From contig DALZZL010000177.1 of the NCBI GenBank assembly GCA_031987425.1, positions 1 through 7,552 on the forward strand: DNA of 7,552 bases, written 5' to 3'. This DNA is from Stenotrophomonas_A sp002429615. Its GTDB lineage: Bacteria; Pseudomonadota; Gammaproteobacteria; Xanthomonadales; Xanthomonadaceae. The notes under the pieces were generated by a model. The model did no database searches. It was not told where the DNA came from and was given only the letters and a program-made list of their open reading frames with translations. This document shows, piece by piece, positions 6,370 through 7,552 of the stretch; position 1 is the stretch's first letter, and every line of letters begins with the position of its first letter. A program made the translations under genes and the position numbers.

Positions 6370-6960
6370 TCAGGCACGCGCCGGCCAACGCGCCGCGGCG
6401 ACCCCGAACCACCCTGCCCAGGCCAGGAAACCCAGCCGCTGCGCGAGCGGCGCCGGCAGCAAGGGCACGAATCCGGTGACCAGCACCAGCGCGCCCGCGG
6501 CCCAGCACAGCCCGGCAAGGGCACGGTCGCGCGCCCAGGCGGCCTGGCCCAGCGCCAGCATCGCCGGGATGAACGACACTTCCCACAGCAGCCAGGCCGC
6601 TGAATGACGCTGGGTGGCGGCGCCCTCGAAGTCGGAAGGATCGAGCGGGAACAACCCCAGTCCGGCGAAGGCCAGCCCGGACAGGAACAGCAGCTGCACG
6701 CCGACGCGCTGCGGCCAGGACCGGCCGACCCCGCCGCCGAACGCGGCCAGGGCGGCAAAAGCCGCCGCCAGCCCGGTCACGACCATGGCCAGCAGGTTGA
6801 ACGCGGTGGCGTGCTCGACGCCGGCACCGCCCAGCAGGGTCACCGGATACCGCCACTGCGAATAGGCTGGAATCGCCAGGCCAAAGCCGCTGACCACCAC
6901 CACCAGCCACGGCAGCAATGCCGTCGCCGCCCAGCGCCCCCATCGTTCACTGCTGCCCAC
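6370..6960 (-). CDS. DUF998-type six-helix membrane protein
   Basis: The function is unknown. From GTG at 6960 the product has 196 residues with about six hydrophobic helices: 11-31, 50-75, 84-105, 121-142, 146-168 and 172-190. It resembles the DUF998 family in having PAYSQWRYPVTLLGG (31-45) after helix 1, an asparagine at the start of helix 2 (N55), and LGLFPLDPSDFEGAATQRH (101-119), the family's usual FP...H loop between helices 3 and 4. It is predicted to sit in the inner membrane. The start is uncertain. GTG at 6960 has GGAG five bases upstream (6966-6969); ATG at 7011 and ATG at 7029 are in frame but sit immediately after the terminator at 7034, leaving little room for a leader. The gene lies between a terminated OmpA gene and leuS, so it probably has its own promoter and is not tied to either. 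Confidence 0.8.
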   Translation of the reverse strand: MGSSERWGRWAATALLPWLVVVVSGFGLAIPAYSQWRYPVTLLGGAGVEHATAFNLLAMVVTGLAAAFAALAAFGGGVGRSWPQRVGVQLLFLSGLAFAGLGLFPLDPSDFEGAATQRHSAAWLLWEVSFIPAMLALGQAAWARDRALAGLCWAAGALVLVTGFVPLLPAPLAQRLGFLAWAGWFGVAAARWPARA

Positions 6961-6965
6961 GCGTG

Positions 6966-6969
6966 CTCC
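6966..6969 (-). promoter_or_regulatory. Shine-Dalgarno supporting the GTG start of the DUF998 gene
   Basis: GGAG on the minus strand is followed by five bases and then GTG at 6960. Neither in-frame ATG (7011, 7029) has a comparable site. This is the main reason for choosing the GTG start. Confidence 0.45.
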
Positions 6970-6980
6970 GGTCAACTTGG

Positions 6981-6999
6981 GCGCACCCCGTTGGTGCGC
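6981..6999 (-). repeat. perfect hairpin ahead of the DUF998 gene
   Basis: GCGCACC-AACGG-GGTGCGC on the minus strand is a perfect 7-bp stem with a five-base loop. If translation starts at GTG 6960, this lies in the 5' leader, 11 bp before the GGAG ribosome site; if it starts at ATG 7011, it falls in codons 5-11. No T run follows, so it is not an intrinsic terminator. Confidence 0.45.
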
Positions 7000-7009
7000 G
7001 CAGGCGGTC

Positions 7010-7015
7010 ATTGTC
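7010..7015 (-). promoter_or_regulatory. weak candidate extended -10 for the DUF998 gene
   Basis: TGC directly precedes GACAAT on the minus strand, giving an extended -10 form (TGn plus a 4-of-6 hexamer). It lies between the upstream terminator and the GTG start, where a promoter would be needed. The -35 position falls on the terminator T run and is a poor match. The last bases overlap the alternative ATG at 7011. Confidence 0.25.
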
Positions 7016-7033
7016 GCATCCCGCCGCATCGCG

Positions 7034-7070
7034 AAAAAAAAGAAGGCCGCCCAGCAGGGGCTGGACGGCC
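7034..7070 (-). terminator. intrinsic terminator of the OmpA-family gene
   Basis: On the minus strand an 11-bp stem is formed by GGCCGTCCAGC and GCTGGGCGGCC (ten Watson-Crick pairs and one G-U) with the loop CCCT. It is followed directly by TTC and a run of eight T. It starts 51 bp past the stop codon of the OmpA-family gene. This is a textbook rho-independent terminator and separates that gene from the DUF998-leuS region. On the plus strand the hairpin is preceded by the A run and has no T tract after it, so it works in one direction only. Confidence 0.92.
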
Positions 7071-7121
7071 AAGTACTGCTTCGGGGAGTTGTGCCGGGGA
7101 GAGAGCTCGGGGAGGAAGGCG

Positions 7122-7552
7122 TCAGCGCGAGGCGGCCTGCACCCCCATGCCGGTGATTTCCACCCGGCGGTTCGGTGCCAGGCAGGAGATGACCTGGCTG
7201 TTGCGCGGCCCGGGGCAGCTCACCAGCGGATCGCTGGCGCCGCGACCGTCGGCCCACACCGAATTGGCGGGCACGCCCAGCTCGATCAGCGCGAACTTCA
7301 CCGCATCGGCGCGACGCTCGGACAGCGCCACGTTGTAGTTCGCGCTGCCGAAGCGGTCGGCATAGCCGGCCACCGCGACCTGCTGCAGGTTGGCCAGGCT
7401 GCCGGCCTGCTGCACCAGCTGGCGCAGCGTCTCGCGACCACGGGCGCTGAGCTGGTCGCTATCGAACTCGAACAACGCGTCGGCCGACAGGCGCACCGGC
7501 TGGATCTGCGGCGGCGGCCCCGGCGGCAGCACCGCGACCGGCGCGGCCGGCG
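7122..7552 (-). CDS. OmpA-family peptidoglycan-binding protein, 5' end outside window
   Basis: Only the C-terminal 142 residues are visible; the frame stays open to the window edge, so the true start lies outside. The visible part begins with a proline-rich linker (PAAPVAVLPPGPPPQIQP), then an OmpA-C domain: LSADALFEFDSDQL at 21-34, VAGYADRFGSANYNVALSERRADAV at 60-84, and NRRVEI at 127-132. D65 and R80 match the residues that bind the diaminopimelate of peptidoglycan in this family. Two cysteines (112 and 123) flank a short loop and could form a disulfide, as in OmpA proteins of related proteobacteria. The product is probably an outer-membrane protein anchored to the wall; whether a beta-barrel, lipid anchor or other N-terminus precedes it cannot be seen. 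A GTG at 7532 is in frame but lies within the linker and is unlikely to be the start. A strong terminator follows. Confidence 0.9.
   Translation of the reverse strand, partial: PAAPVAVLPPGPPPQIQPVRLSADALFEFDSDQLSARGRETLRQLVQQAGSLANLQQVAVAGYADRFGSANYNVALSERRADAVKFALIELGVPANSVWADGRGASDPLVSCPGPRNSQVISCLAPNRRVEITGMGVQAASR

Noticed and set aside
3895..6603. A 902-codon open frame on the plus strand antisense to all but the last 84 codons of leuS
   Set aside because: It lies opposite a full leuS with intact motifs, and its translation is rich in H, R, A, L, V and Q without any recognisable domain. Long antisense frames are expected where third codon positions are almost all G or C.

Overview
The window is a compact, GC-rich stretch of a gammaproteobacterial chromosome, most likely from the Xanthomonadaceae (Xanthomonas or a close relative). 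The reasons are the protein sequences as I remember the family, the gene order, the high GC at third codon positions, and a GTAG-type REP palindrome at the left end. No species can be assigned from the sequence alone. All genes lie on the minus strand, so transcription runs from the right end towards the left.

In the order of transcription: (1) positions 7122-7552 hold the C-terminal part of an OmpA-family peptidoglycan-binding protein that runs off the window, closed by a strong intrinsic terminator at 7034-7070. (2) 6370-6960 encode a six-helix membrane protein of the DUF998 type; its start is ambiguous (GTG at 6960 or ATG at 7011). (3) 3643-6282 encode leucyl-tRNA synthetase. (4) 2935-3525 encode the LPS-assembly lipoprotein LptE. 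(5) 1880-2914 encode the DNA polymerase III delta subunit HolA. (6) 1182-1865 encode NadD, the nicotinate-nucleotide adenylyltransferase. (7) 720-1124 encode the ribosomal silencing factor RsfS, probably from a TTG start and with a consensus -10 box just upstream. (8) 239-709 encode RlmH, the 23S rRNA pseudouridine-1915 methyltransferase. (9) 1-238 are non-coding and packed with short palindromes and repeats.

The run leuS-lptE-holA-nadD-rsfS-rlmH is the long-known conserved gammaproteobacterial cluster, with the same order as in E. coli apart from insertions there. Its products serve different housekeeping jobs: translation, outer-membrane biogenesis, replication, NAD synthesis and ribosome control. 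They are tied by co-transcription rather than by one pathway. lptE-holA-nadD are 14-20 bp apart and rsfS-rlmH 10 bp apart, while leuS-lptE (117 bp) and nadD-rsfS (57 bp) leave room for internal signals.

I see no novel defence, mobile or biosynthetic system here. What merits a second look is small in scale: the repeat cluster at the left end, several perfect hairpins in front of genes, start-codon questions in rsfS and the DUF998 gene, and an apparent exchange of zinc-binding cysteine clusters in LeuS relative to E. coli.
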